Assembly: GCF_009866655.1 (NCBI RefSeq)
Contig: NZ_CP047420.1
Span: 992,001 to 1,056,000, forward strand
Source of the DNA: Rathayibacter sp. VKM Ac-2804
GTDB lineage: Bacteria; Actinomycetota; Actinomycetes; Actinomycetales; Microbacteriaceae
Direction of reading: 5' to 3'
DNA length: 64,000 nt
Part shown: in pieces, positions 43,210 to 51,718 of the stretch
How the letters are laid out: each line of letters opens with the position of its first letter
How positions within the stretch are numbered: position 1 is the first letter of the stretch
The notes under the pieces: generated by a model
Database searches by the model: none
What the model was told of the DNA's origin: nothing
The model's input: only the letters and a program-made list of their open reading frames with translations
Program-made: the position numbers and the translations under genes

Positions 43210-44054
43210 GCAGGCTGCGCATCACGCACACGACGGGGTTCACCTACCGGGGCGATGTCGTCGCGTCCTACAACGAGGCGAGGATGCTCCCCGCCTCCTC
43301 GGACGGGCAGCTCGTGCTCTCGTCCAACCTGGTCATCCGCCCGGTCACCTCGGCGCACACCTACACCGACTACTGGGGCACCCGGGTCTCGTCCTTCGAC
43401 GTGCTCGACCCGCACCAGGAGCTCTCGCTCACCGCGACCTCGCTCGTCGAGATCCGGCCCAAGGCGCACCCCGACCACCCCGTCGGCTGGGAGCAGCTCG
43501 ACGACCAGGTCCAGACGCTGACCGAGTACGTCGAGCAGCTCAAGCAGACCAACCGCACCGCCCCGCCCGAGGACCTCGTCGAGCTGGCCCGTCGGCTGGC
43601 CGACGCTGCGGAGGGCCCGTGCGACGCGGCCCTGTCGATCGCCGAGACGATCGGTCGTGAGATGACCTACCGCCAGGGCGTCACGGGTGTGCACTCGACG
43701 GCGACCGAGTCGTGGACCGCCCGCGAGGGCGTCTGCCAGGACATCACCCACATCGTCCTGGGCGCGCTGCGCTCGACCGGCATCCCCGCGCGCTACGTCT
43801 CCGGCTACCTGCACCCCAAGCCGAACGCCGCGATCGGCGAGACGGTCGTGGGGGAGTCGCACGCCTGGGTCGAGTGGTTCTGCGGCGGCGCCTGGCGCGG
43901 CTACGACCCGACCAACCTGATCGACATCGGCGACCGCCACGTGATCGTCGGCCGCGGCCGCGACTACAACGACATCGCCCCGCTCCGCGGCGTCTACGCC
44001 GGGCCGCACTCCTCGAAGCTCTTCGTCCGGGTGGAGATCACGCGCGAGGCGTGA
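43206..44054 (+). CDS. transglutaminase-like cysteine protease-fold protein
   Basis: A 282-residue protein with an N-terminal bacterial transglutaminase-associated beta domain (LRITHTTGFTYRGDV) and a catalytic transglutaminase core. The triad is visible: Cys in REGVCQDITH, His in GESHAWVEWF and Asp in RGYDPTNL. GTG 43206 overlaps the alpha-E stop. It is the third gene of the ATP-grasp/alpha-E operon, probably a peptidase or amide-forming enzyme. Its 3' end overlaps the converging MFS gene by 17 bases. Confidence 0.93.
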   Translation: MSRLRITHTTGFTYRGDVVASYNEARMLPASSDGQLVLSSNLVIRPVTSAHTYTDYWGTRVSSFDVLDPHQELSLTATSLVEIRPKAHPDHPVGWEQLDDQVQTLTEYVEQLKQTNRTAPPEDLVELARRLADAAEGPCDAALSIAETIGREMTYRQGVTGVHSTATESWTAREGVCQDITHIVLGALRSTGIPARYVSGYLHPKPNAAIGETVVGESHAWVEWFCGGAWRGYDPTNLIDIGDRHVIVGRGRDYNDIAPLRGVYAGPHSSKLFVRVEITREA

Positions 44055-45315
44055 GGGCGGGGGTCGTCACGAGGGCGACCTCCTCCTGGGCGGCGGGCTC
44101 GCCGGCGCGGGCGCGGCGGCGGGTGCGCAGGTACCAGCCGAGGCCGACGCCGGCGGCGAGCGCGCCCGAGGCGGCGCCGACCAGCATCGCCCAGCGCGGG
44201 CCGTAGGCGTTGGCGACCCAGCCGATCAGCGGAGCGCCGATCGGGGTGCCGCCCATGAAGATCGCCATGTAGAGCGCCATGACGCGGCCGCGCATCTCCG
44301 GGGTGGTGGAGAGCTGCACGTAGCCGTTGGCCGAGGTCATCAGCGTCTGCGCGGCGATGCCGACGAAGGGCAGCAGGATCGCGAAGGCCCAGACGGTCGG
44401 CATCAGGCCGGCGAGGGCGAGTGCGACGCCGAAGGCTGCCGCGGCGCCGACGATCAGGCGCAGCCGGGGGCGGTCGCGACGGGCCGAGAGCAGGGCGCCG
44501 ACGACCGAGCCGACGGCGATGGCGGAGGAGAGCAGGCCGAACTCGCTGGCGCCCATGTCGAATTCGACCGTCGCCATCGTCGAGGCGAAGATCGGGAAGT
44601 TGAGGCCGAAGGTGCCGATCAGGAAGACGATCGAGAGCACGACCACGATGTCCGGCCGGCGCGAGACGTAGCGGAAGCCCTCGAGCAGGGCGCCGGGGCC
44701 GCGGGTCGCCCGGGGAGCCGAGCGCAGCTGCTCGCGGTGCAGGAAGCGCAGCGAGACCAGCACGGCGACGAAGCTCGCCGCGTTGAGGAGGAAGACCCAG
44801 CCCGAGCCGACCGCGGCGATCAGCACGCCCGCGAGGGCCGGGCCGATCATCCGCGCGGAGTTGAAGGAGGCGGAGTTCAGCGAGACGGCGTTGGAGAGGT
44901 CGCGCTCCTCGACGAGGGCGGAGACGAAGGTCTGCCGCACGGGGGCATCGATCGCGGCCGCGAAGCCCAGGAGCAGCGCGAAGACGTAGACCATCCAGAG
45001 CTGCACGATCCCCGTCACCACGATCAGACCGAGGGCGAGGCCGAGGACGGCCATCGCGGCCTGCGTCGCCATCAGGAGCTTCCGGCGGTCGAAACGGTCG
45101 GCGATGAAGCCGGAGAAGGGGACCATCAGCAGCTGCGGGCCGAACTGCAGCGCCATCGTCACGCCGAGCGCGGTCGCGTCGTGGTCGGTCAGATCGTTGA
45201 TGACGATCCAGTCCTGGGCCGTGCGCTGCATCCAGGTGCCGATGTTGGAGACCATCGCACCGGCGAACCAGATGCGGTAGTTCGGCACCGCGAGCGAGCG
45301 GAACATCGCGCTCAT
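44038..45315 (-). CDS. MFS transporter (MFS_3/enterobactin-exporter-like)
   Basis: A 425-residue membrane protein with 12 predicted helices. Start MSAMFRSLAVPNYRIWFAGAM and the loop GFIADRFDRRKLLMATQ are typical of the EntS-like MFS clade. It overlaps the MarR gene by four bases, so it is co-transcribed and probably a MarR-controlled drug or metabolite exporter. Substrate unknown. Confidence 0.92.
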   Translation of the reverse strand: MSAMFRSLAVPNYRIWFAGAMVSNIGTWMQRTAQDWIVINDLTDHDATALGVTMALQFGPQLLMVPFSGFIADRFDRRKLLMATQAAMAVLGLALGLIVVTGIVQLWMVYVFALLLGFAAAIDAPVRQTFVSALVEERDLSNAVSLNSASFNSARMIGPALAGVLIAAVGSGWVFLLNAASFVAVLVSLRFLHREQLRSAPRATRGPGALLEGFRYVSRRPDIVVVLSIVFLIGTFGLNFPIFASTMATVEFDMGASEFGLLSSAIAVGSVVGALLSARRDRPRLRLIVGAAAAFGVALALAGLMPTVWAFAILLPFVGIAAQTLMTSANGYVQLSTTPEMRGRVMALYMAIFMGGTPIGAPLIGWVANAYGPRWAMLVGAASGALAAGVGLGWYLRTRRRARAGEPAAQEEVALVTTPALTPRA

Positions 45316-45746
45316 CGGTCCGCCACCTCGCGCAGCAGCGCGGCGGCGTCGTGCAGCAGCCGGCGCTGGGCGGGATCGAGCTCGCGGAGGCGGGCGATGA
45401 GCCAGGCGTCGCGGCTGCGCCGGACGTCGAGGACCAGCTCGGAGCCGCGGGCCGTCGCGCGGATGCGGGTGACGCGGCCGTCGCTCGGATCGGCGAGGCG
45501 CTCGACGAGTCCGTCGTCGGCGAGGCAGCCGACGGTGCGGGTCATCGAGGGCGGACGGACTCGCTCCGCCTCGGCCAGCTCGCCGAGGGTGCGCGGGCCC
45601 TCGCGGTGCAGCAGCGCCAGGACGCCGAACTGCGCGTCGCTCAGCTCGTGCTCCGCCTTCTCCTGGCGCAGGCGGCGGCCGAGCCGGCCGACGGCGATGC
45701 GCGTCTCGCCGGCGAGGGCGGGGAGGTCGGTGTCGGGCGAAGTCAC
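45312..45746 (-). CDS. MarR-family transcriptional regulator
   Basis: A 144-residue winged-helix regulator: LSDAQFGVLALLHREGPRTL, then ELAEAERVRPPSMTRTVGCLADDGLVERL and the wing DPSDGRVTRIRAT. GTG 45746 begins six bases after a TANNNT box inside a palindrome, suggesting a leaderless, self-repressed transcript. It is co-translated with the MFS exporter. Confidence 0.93.
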   Translation of the reverse strand: MTSPDTDLPALAGETRIAVGRLGRRLRQEKAEHELSDAQFGVLALLHREGPRTLGELAEAERVRPPSMTRTVGCLADDGLVERLADPSDGRVTRIRATARGSELVLDVRRSRDAWLIARLRELDPAQRRLLHDAAALLREVADR

Positions 45747-45760
45747 ATAGTTAGCCTAAC
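45747..45760 (-). promoter_or_regulatory. MarR promoter/operator with leaderless spacing
   Basis: The palindrome GTTAG-C-CTAAC (45750-45760) contains, on the minus strand, TAGGCT (45758-45753), followed by six bases and the GTG start. This is the same spacing as at the vWA gene. A repressor bound here would block the -10 box directly. Confidence 0.6.
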
Positions 45761-45778
45761 AAAAGAATTGAGCGGATG

Positions 45779-45818
45779 CATGCTGGCGACCAGCTCGCGC
45801 AGCCGGCGTATCGAGACC
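45779..45818 (+). repeat. degenerate REP-like repeat followed by a 12-base C run
   Basis: A diverged forward copy (CATGCTGGCGACCAGC, ending GCGTATCGAGACC). It is followed at 45830-45841 by an uninterrupted run of 12 cytosines, prone to slippage or miscall. The rest of the gap to 46031 shows no gene that I can support. Confidence 0.5.
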
Positions 45819-46031
45819 TCGGGGCCGATCCCCCCCCCCCCGTTGTGGCCACGCCGTCCGCGACGGCTAGGCGGGCCGGTCGGCGCTCAGTACGGTCGGG
45901 GGAAGACCAGGCCGGGGACATCTCGCGTACGGTGACCTGGTCCGATCGGCCGCCCGACCCGGAAGGGCGGCTCCCGCGCCCCCGGCCTGGCCTCCGCCTC
46001 CCGTCGTTCCGCGACGGCAGCGGGACCCGGG

Positions 46032-46865
46032 TCAGGCCCGACGGGCCGTGCGCACCGCGCCGACGCTCGCGACCACGACGAGGGCGATGCCGACCGCCTC
46101 GATCGCGGTCAGCCGCTGGCCCAGGACGAGGAAGCCCGAGAGCGCCGCCGCGCCGGGCGCCAGCGCCATCAGGATCGAGAAGGTCGACGAGCGCAGCCGC
46201 CGCAGCGCCAGCAGCTCGAGGGCGTAGGGCAGCGCCGAGGACAGCACGGCGACCGCGAGCCCGAGCAGCAGCACCGGCGGCAGCACCAGCGCGGGGCCCG
46301 CCGTGGCGATGCCGAACGGCAGCGAGACGATCGCTCCGGCCGTCAGTGCGAGCGCCAGCCCGTCGAGCCGCGGGAAGCGCCCGCCGGTGCGCCCGGCGAA
46401 GACGATGTAGGTGGCCCAGAGCGCGGCGGCGCCGAGGGCGAAGGCGACGCCGACGGGATCGAGCGAGGAGAAGCCGCCCTGGGAGAGCACGACGACACCG
46501 CCGAGGGCGAGGGCGGCCCAGAGCAGGCTGACGAGACTCCGGCCGGCGATCACCGAGAGCACCAGCGGCCCGAGCACCTCGAGCGTCACCGCCGCTCCCT
46601 GCGGAATGCGGGCGATGGCCTCGTAGTAGCAGGCGTTCATGCCGCCGAGGGCGAGACCGTAGGCGCCGACGGTGGCCCAGTCGGAGCGCGAGTAGCCGCG
46701 GACCCGCGGCCGGCAGACGACGAGCAGCACCAGTGCCGAGAAGACCAGGCGGAGCGTCACCGTCCCGATCGGGCCGGCGGCGGGGAAGAGCAGGACGGCG
46801 AAGGATGCGCCGAGCTGGACGCTCGCGATCGAGCCGAGCACGAGTCCGATCGACCCCGCGCTCAC
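46032..46865 (-). CDS. EamA-family transporter (RhtA-like)
   Basis: A 277-residue, ten-helix membrane protein with two EamA repeats. FPAAGPIGTVTLRLVFSALV and ALGGMNACYYEAIARIPQGA resemble RhtA-type threonine/homoserine exporters. GTG 46865 starts 20 bases after the phosphatase stop, so the two may be co-transcribed. The substrate is inferred only loosely. Confidence 0.88.
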   Translation of the reverse strand: MSAGSIGLVLGSIASVQLGASFAVLLFPAAGPIGTVTLRLVFSALVLLVVCRPRVRGYSRSDWATVGAYGLALGGMNACYYEAIARIPQGAAVTLEVLGPLVLSVIAGRSLVSLLWAALALGGVVVLSQGGFSSLDPVGVAFALGAAALWATYIVFAGRTGGRFPRLDGLALALTAGAIVSLPFGIATAGPALVLPPVLLLGLAVAVLSSALPYALELLALRRLRSSTFSILMALAPGAAALSGFLVLGQRLTAIEAVGIALVVVASVGAVRTARRA

Positions 46866-46885
46866 CCGGGCGGGCGGGACGGCGT

Positions 46886-47512
46886 TCAGCTCGAGCGCCG
46901 CTGCTTCTGCACGGGAGGGACGTTGTAGCCGAGCAGGCCGACGCCGGTCTCGTCCCAGAGCAGGGTCGTCAGCGAGACGTTGTCGACCGAGGGGAAGGTG
47001 TGGCGGTAGGTCTCGGGGTTGATGCCGAGGTAGGCGCAGAGCAGCAGCCGGATCAGGGTGCCGTGCGCGACGACGAGCACCCGGCCGTCGGGGTGCTCGC
47101 GGTGGATCCGCGCCAGCGCCGTGTTGGCGCGCGCGACGGCGTCGAGGCCCGACTCGCCGCCGGGCATCGGCTGGATTGCGGGAGCGGCCACCCAGGCGCG
47201 GTACTCGTCCGGGAAGCGCTTCTCCATCTCGGCGTTGGTCAGCCCCTCGCCCTGGCCGAAGTCGACCTCGACGAGGGCCGGATCGAGCTGCACCTCGAGG
47301 TGGGCGGCCCGGGCGGCGGGCACTGCGGTGCGCACGGCGCGGACGAGGGTGGAGGAGTACACGGCGTCGAGCTCGGCGTCGACGGCCCAGGAGGCGAGCG
47401 TCGCCGCCTGGTCCTGGCCGAGCGGGGTCAGCGCGATGTCGGAGGAGCCCGCGTAGCGGTTCTCGGCGTGCCAGACGGTCTCTCCGTGCCGGGCGAGGAT
47501 CAGGGTCGTCAC
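46886..47512 (-). CDS. histidine phosphatase family protein
   Basis: A 208-residue phosphoglycerate-mutase-like phosphatase. The catalytic His lies in LARHGETVW, with the partner Arg in TLVRAVRTA, Glu in VEVDFGQGEGL and the second His in VVAHGTLIRLLL. The substrate is unknown (sugar phosphates, cobalamin-type or others). GTG start at 47512. Confidence 0.92.
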   Translation of the reverse strand: MTTLILARHGETVWHAENRYAGSSDIALTPLGQDQAATLASWAVDAELDAVYSSTLVRAVRTAVPAARAAHLEVQLDPALVEVDFGQGEGLTNAEMEKRFPDEYRAWVAAPAIQPMPGGESGLDAVARANTALARIHREHPDGRVLVVAHGTLIRLLLCAYLGINPETYRHTFPSVDNVSLTTLLWDETGVGLLGYNVPPVQKQRRSS

Positions 47513-47552
47513 CGGACGAGCCTATCGAGGCCGCCGCTGGGAACCCGACCGG

Positions 47553-48251
47553 TCATGCCGCGCGCACGTCGTAGTGAGCGTCGACCAGGACCGGGAGGTG
47601 GTCGGAGACTCCCTGCGGCAGGGTCGAGACCCGCTCGATCCGGACCGAGTCGCTGATCGCGAAGTCGAAGTGACCGCTGAAGTAGCGGTAGCGCGCGTAG
47701 GTCGGGGAATCGCTCCGCGACACCAGGTAGCCGTTCTGCGTCATCTTGCGGTCGAGTCCGCGGAAGAACCAGGGGTAGTTGTAGTCGCCGACCATCAGCG
47801 ACGGCGTCTCCGGGGCGTACTCGCGGAGGCGGTCGAGTGCCTCGCCGATCTGCTTGCGGCGCAGCGCGTTGCCGGCCGAGAGCGGGGCGGCGTGGAAGGA
47901 GGAGACGGCGATCGATCCGCCCTCGCGGTCCTCGAGCCGGACGGCGAGCAGGCGCTCGTGAGCGGGGGACATCACGCGGTCGTGCATCGACTTGCTGAGC
48001 TCGAACGCGGCGCTGCCGAGCAGCTCGAAACGGGCGTGCGAGTAGTAGACGGCGAGGCCGAGGCGGTTGCGCGCGGTCACCGAGGCGAGCCGCAGATCGC
48101 CGAGCTCCTGCGGGAGCTTCGTGGTGTCGCACTCCTGCAGGCAGAGGACGTCGACGTCGTGACGGGCGGCGAGGGGGGCGATCTCGCCGTGCGCCCGGTG
48201 CTCCCGGAGGTTGTAGGAGATCACCCGGAGGGCGCGTTCGTTCGGCTGCAT
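47553..48251 (-). CDS. endonuclease/exonuclease/phosphatase family protein
   Basis: A 232-residue metal-dependent hydrolase of the EEP fold. Motifs: VISYNLREHR, LCLQECDT (metal Glu), SSFHAAPLSAGN, LMVGDYNYPW (Asp and Asn) and GVSDHLPVLVD (catalytic Asp-His). ATG 48251 is the likely start; open reading further upstream has no family similarity. Substrates could be nucleic acid or phosphoesters. Confidence 0.9.
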   Translation of the reverse strand: MQPNERALRVISYNLREHRAHGEIAPLAARHDVDVLCLQECDTTKLPQELGDLRLASVTARNRLGLAVYYSHARFELLGSAAFELSKSMHDRVMSPAHERLLAVRLEDREGGSIAVSSFHAAPLSAGNALRRKQIGEALDRLREYAPETPSLMVGDYNYPWFFRGLDRKMTQNGYLVSRSDSPTYARYRYFSGHFDFAISDSVRIERVSTLPQGVSDHLPVLVDAHYDVRAA

Positions 48252-48318
48252 TGCGCCAGTGTAGGGCCGTCGGCGGGGGCCTCCGGCGACGTTCCGGCGA
48301 ACACGGAGGGACGGCGGA

Positions 48319-48371
48319 GGGCCCCCGCGCCTCCCGGCCGGCGCAGTGCCGGTGAGGAGGTGCGAGGGCCC
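48319..48371 (-). terminator. GC-rich hairpin after the small acidic gene
   Basis: A 16-bp stem (48319-48334 with 48356-48371) with one mismatch and one wobble, with an inner CCGGC/GCCGG hairpin. It lies between the 83-residue gene and the EEP gene on the same strand, without a clear T run. Confidence 0.45.
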
Positions 48372-48385
48372 CGGGAGGGTGGCGC

Positions 48386-48637
48386 TCAGTGCCCGGCAGT
48401 GCCGGACGCGTCGGTGCCGTCGGCGGTCTCCGCGTCGGTGCCGTGGACGCCGTCGGTGGGTCCCCAGTCGGGCAGGGGCGGGTTCTGCTCCTCGCCCGCG
48501 GCGTCGACGCCGTCGGGTCCGTCGGGGGACGGGCTGCCGACCTCGTCGAGGCCGGCGGGGTTCCCGGTGCCGGCGCTGCCGGTGGTCTCCTCGGGGTCGA
48601 CGGGGGTGGTCTCGATGTCGTTCTCGGAGCTGCTCAT
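48386..48637 (-). CDS. small acidic low-complexity hypothetical protein
   Basis: An 83-residue protein rich in Gly, Asp, Thr, Pro and Glu with no hydrophobic segment (MSSSENDIETTPVDPEE start). It is probably disordered. The ribosome site is weak. Composition and a following hairpin support coding, but no family is recognised. Confidence 0.5.
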   Translation of the reverse strand: MSSSENDIETTPVDPEETTGSAGTGNPAGLDEVGSPSPDGPDGVDAAGEEQNPPLPDWGPTDGVHGTDAETADGTDASGTAGH

Positions 48638-48845
48638 GGGGCAACGCTAGGACTCCGCCGAGCGGCCCGGAAGCCCCTTGCATCTCATCGAGAAGCCGCT
48701 CCTCGTCGGCCGTCGTCCCACTGACGGGGGACGGGCTCCGCGTGCTCGCGTCGGACCGGGCGTCTCGCGACGATCGAGCCGGACCACCCGTCACTGTCGC
48801 CGGTGTGGCGCCGAAGCCCGCTCACCTCGACCGGAAGGCCACACC

Positions 48846-49361
48846 GTGACCCACGACTCCTCGCCCCGCCCCGATGACGACCGCCTGGTCACCCGCCGCT
48901 CCGTCACCGCCGCCGCCGCGTGGACCGTGCCGGTCGTCGCCGTCGCCGTCGCCACCCCGTCCGCTGCGGCGTCGATCGTCGATCTCGGCGCGTACGCGCT
49001 CCGCGGCACCTGCGGCACCCTCGGTCTGCTCGGCCCCGGCTTCCTGCTGCAGGCGGGCCCCACGGAGCCGCTGCCGACCGGCACGACGATCATCATCACC
49101 GGTTCCGGGGTCGCCAACATCGGCGTCTTCTCGGTCTCGGGCGGCACGGCCACCGTGACCGTGCTGAGCAACACGTCCCGTCAGATCACCCTGACGGCCC
49201 CGCTGCCGGCGGGAGCGACCATCGCCGTCCGCACGACGCTCTCGATCAGCGTCGCCTTCCAGCTCAACGCCGTCTCGACGCTGCCCTCCGGCTACACCGG
49301 GACCGGCTCGAAGACGGCGGCGAACGTGTCGAGCACGCTCATCCTCTGCTCCGCGAACTGA
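48846..49361 (+). CDS. secreted hypothetical protein with Tat-like leader
   Basis: A 171-residue protein starting at GTG 48846 after GGAAGG. Leader: VTRRSVTAAAAWTVPVVAVA, then ATPSAAAS, a pattern common in small exported actinobacterial proteins and possibly Tat-dependent. The mature part is Ser/Thr/Gly-rich and beta-like, with two cysteines near its start and one at the end (LILCSAN). Function unknown. A strong terminator follows. Confidence 0.75.
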   Translation: MTHDSSPRPDDDRLVTRRSVTAAAAWTVPVVAVAVATPSAAASIVDLGAYALRGTCGTLGLLGPGFLLQAGPTEPLPTGTTIIITGSGVANIGVFSVSGGTATVTVLSNTSRQITLTAPLPAGATIAVRTTLSISVAFQLNAVSTLPSGYTGTGSKTAANVSSTLILCSAN

Positions 49362-49367
49362 CGCGCG

Positions 49368-49419
49368 GAACGGCGAAGACCCTCCTCCTCCTTCTCGGAG
49401 GGGAGGGCCTTCGCCGTTC
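49368..49419. terminator. strong bidirectional terminator
   Basis: Stem GAACGGCGAAG with CTTCGCCGTTC (49368-49378 with 49409-49419), extended inside by CCCTCC/GGAGGG. It lies between the converging secreted-protein and desaturase genes. Confidence 0.8.
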
Positions 49420-49439
49420 GTGCGGTGCGGAGCGGCGGC

Positions 49440-50597
49440 TCAGCGCCCGTAGGCGCCGGCGGCGGGGCAGTCGAACGGGTCGCCGCCGGCCGAGAGGCCC
49501 ACGCGGTTGAGGTAGCGGACGACGATGCCGTACGACTCGAGCAGCGAGGTCTCGGTGTAGGGGATCTGGTGCGTCGCGCAGTACTCCTTGGCGATGACCT
49601 GGGCCTCGCGCAGGGCGGGGCGGGGCATGTTCGGGAAGAGGTGGTGCTCGACCTGGTAGTTCAGGCCGCCCATGAAGTAGTCGTTGAACCAGTTGCCGCG
49701 GATGCTGCGCGAGGTGAGGACCTGGCGGCGCAGGAAGTCGACGCGCGCCTCCTTCGGCAGGATCGGCATGCCCTTGTGGTTCGGGGCGAACGACGCGCCC
49801 ATGTAGAGGCCGAAGACGGCCATCTGCACGCCGACGAAGGCGAAGGCCATGCCGAGCGGCAGCGCCCAGAAGACGACGGCGAGGTACAGGCCGACGCGGG
49901 CGACGAGCATCGAGATCTCGACCCAGCGCTTGTCGACCTTGCCCTTGCCGAACACGGTGCGGAAGCCGTGCAGGTGCAGGTTGATGCCCTCGAGCAGCAG
50001 GAGCGGGAAGAACGCGTAGCCCTGACGGCGGGTCAGCCAGGCGTACGCGCCGCGCGAGCGCGCCGCGTCCTCCGGCGTGAACGACACGACGTCGCGGACG
50101 ATGTCCGGGTCCTTGCCGAGCACGTTCGGATTGGCGTGGTGGCGGCTGTGCTTGTTCATCCACCAGGAGTAGCTAATGCCGACGACGAGGTTCGCGAGCG
50201 TGCGGCCGGCGACGTCGTTGGCCTTGCCGGACTCGAACACCTGGCGGTGCGAGGCCTCGTGCGCGAGGAAGGCGAACTGGGTGAGGACGATGCCCAGCGC
50301 GGCGGCGAGCAGCAGCTGGAACCAGGAGTCCCCCAGCAGGACGAAGCCGGTGACGATGCCGCCGAGGGCGAGCGTCAGCACGGAGAAGAGGATGTAGTAG
50401 AAGCCGCGGCGGCGGCGGAGCAGCCCCGCGTCGCGCACGGTGCTCAGGAGACCGGAGTACTCGGTCGTCGGGTTCGTGTTGCCCTCGCCGCGGGGGCGGG
50501 TGCGGACGACACGGGGGGAGGCCTGGACCCGGGGGGAGGCCTCGACCCGGGGGGCGGTGGGGACGTTTCCGTCGGACAGTGCGGTGGGGGTGCTCAT
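49440..50597 (-). CDS. membrane fatty-acid desaturase
   Basis: A 385-residue acyl-lipid desaturase. The three histidine boxes that bind the di-iron centre are intact: HEASH (about 113-117), HSRHH and a final QVEHHLFP. About four helices surround them. The N-terminal 45 residues are disordered with a repeated ASPRV motif. ATG 50597 is taken as start. It is a delta-6/delta-9-like family member that introduces double bonds into membrane lipids; regiospecificity is unknown. Confidence 0.92.
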   Translation of the reverse strand: MSTPTALSDGNVPTAPRVEASPRVQASPRVVRTRPRGEGNTNPTTEYSGLLSTVRDAGLLRRRRGFYYILFSVLTLALGGIVTGFVLLGDSWFQLLLAAALGIVLTQFAFLAHEASHRQVFESGKANDVAGRTLANLVVGISYSWWMNKHSRHHANPNVLGKDPDIVRDVVSFTPEDAARSRGAYAWLTRRQGYAFFPLLLLEGINLHLHGFRTVFGKGKVDKRWVEISMLVARVGLYLAVVFWALPLGMAFAFVGVQMAVFGLYMGASFAPNHKGMPILPKEARVDFLRRQVLTSRSIRGNWFNDYFMGGLNYQVEHHLFPNMPRPALREAQVIAKEYCATHQIPYTETSLLESYGIVVRYLNRVGLSAGGDPFDCPAAGAYGR

Positions 50598-50831
50598 CGG
50601 CGCCTCGCTCGTTCGGGGTGGCCGTCCTCGTCGACGGCCGCTCGGTGAGCGATCCCCGGGAGGTCCGGGTCCGCTCATGGTGTTCACCGCGCCGGTAGGG
50701 GCCGGACGAGGCTGCGGCCAACCGGGTTCCGGGGCGACCGAGGTCAACACTATGGGGTGCCGTGCGGCCCCGCATCAGGGCGATTGCCAGTCTTCGAGAG
50801 GCATGCCGGAGGGGGTATGCGATGAGGAGAA

Positions 50832-50864
50832 CTCCGGGCCGATCAGGGGATCGTCGGCCCGGAG
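50832..50864 (-). terminator. terminator after pspA
   Basis: An 11-bp perfect stem (50832-50842 with 50854-50864) with an 11-base loop, directly after the PspA stop. The remaining bases up to the desaturase start show no gene. Confidence 0.65.
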
Positions 50865-50876
50865 CCTCCTCAGCGG

Positions 50877-51614
50877 TCAGGAGCCGATCGAGTCCTGGGG
50901 GCGACCCGTCTTGAGCGCGGCCAGGCGGGCCTCGACCTCGGTCATCTCGCCGAGGTCCTCGAGGGATTCGAACTGCGCGTCGAGGCTCGACGAGGCGAGC
51001 TCCTCGGCGCCTCGGACGCGGGCCTCCTCGCGGCGGATCTTCTGCTCGAAGCGGCTCACCTCGCTGGTCGGATCCATGATGTCGATGCTCTTGATCGCGT
51101 CCTGGACCTGCGACTGGGCCTCGACGGTCTTCGAGCGGGCGATCAGCTCGTCGCGCTTGGACGAGAGCTGGTTCAGCTTCTCGCGCATCTGGTTCAGGCC
51201 CGACTTGAGCTTGTCGACGACCTCGGTCTGCGAGGCGATGGTCGGCTCGGCGTCCTTCGCCTCCTTCTCGGACTGGATCTGACGGGTCAGGGCGACCTTG
51301 GCGAGCGCGTCGAACTTGTCGGCGTCGCCGGCGTTGCCGGTGGCGCGCAGCTCGTCGGCCTTGCGGCTCGCGGCGAGGGCCTTGCCGCCCCACTCGTCCG
51401 CGTTCTGCACGTCCTCGCGGTAGTCGTCCTCGAGCAGGCGCAGGTTGCCGATGGTCTGCGCGATGGCGGCCTCGGCGTCGCGGATGCTGTCGGTGTAGTC
51501 GCGGACCATCTGATCGAGCATCTTCTGCGGGTCCTCGGCCTGATCGAGGAGCGCGTTGATGTTGGCCTTCGCGAGCTGCGCGATGCGACCGAAGATCGAC
51601 TGCTTCTGAGCCAT
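50877..51614 (-). CDS. pspA: PspA/IM30-family envelope stress protein
   Basis: A 245-residue coiled-coil protein: IFGRIAQLAKANINALLDQAEDP is the amphipathic membrane-binding start, and DYTDSIRDAEAAIAQTIGN through RREEARVRGAEELASSS forms the coiled coil. PspA/IM30 assembles ESCRT-III-like rings that protect or remodel membranes. It lies 104 bases downstream of the TPM-domain gene in the same direction, a pairing that suggests shared envelope-stress function. Confidence 0.94.
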   Translation of the reverse strand: MAQKQSIFGRIAQLAKANINALLDQAEDPQKMLDQMVRDYTDSIRDAEAAIAQTIGNLRLLEDDYREDVQNADEWGGKALAASRKADELRATGNAGDADKFDALAKVALTRQIQSEKEAKDAEPTIASQTEVVDKLKSGLNQMREKLNQLSSKRDELIARSKTVEAQSQVQDAIKSIDIMDPTSEVSRFEQKIRREEARVRGAEELASSSLDAQFESLEDLGEMTEVEARLAALKTGRPQDSIGS

Positions 51615-51718
51615 GGTGTCTCTCCTTGGGTGAGGGGCTTGCGGGCGGGGGCCGAGCGGATGCGGGCCCGGGGTCTGTGAGCGGGGGTCGTCGGATCGAG
51701 CGGGTGGTCCGGAGCGGG

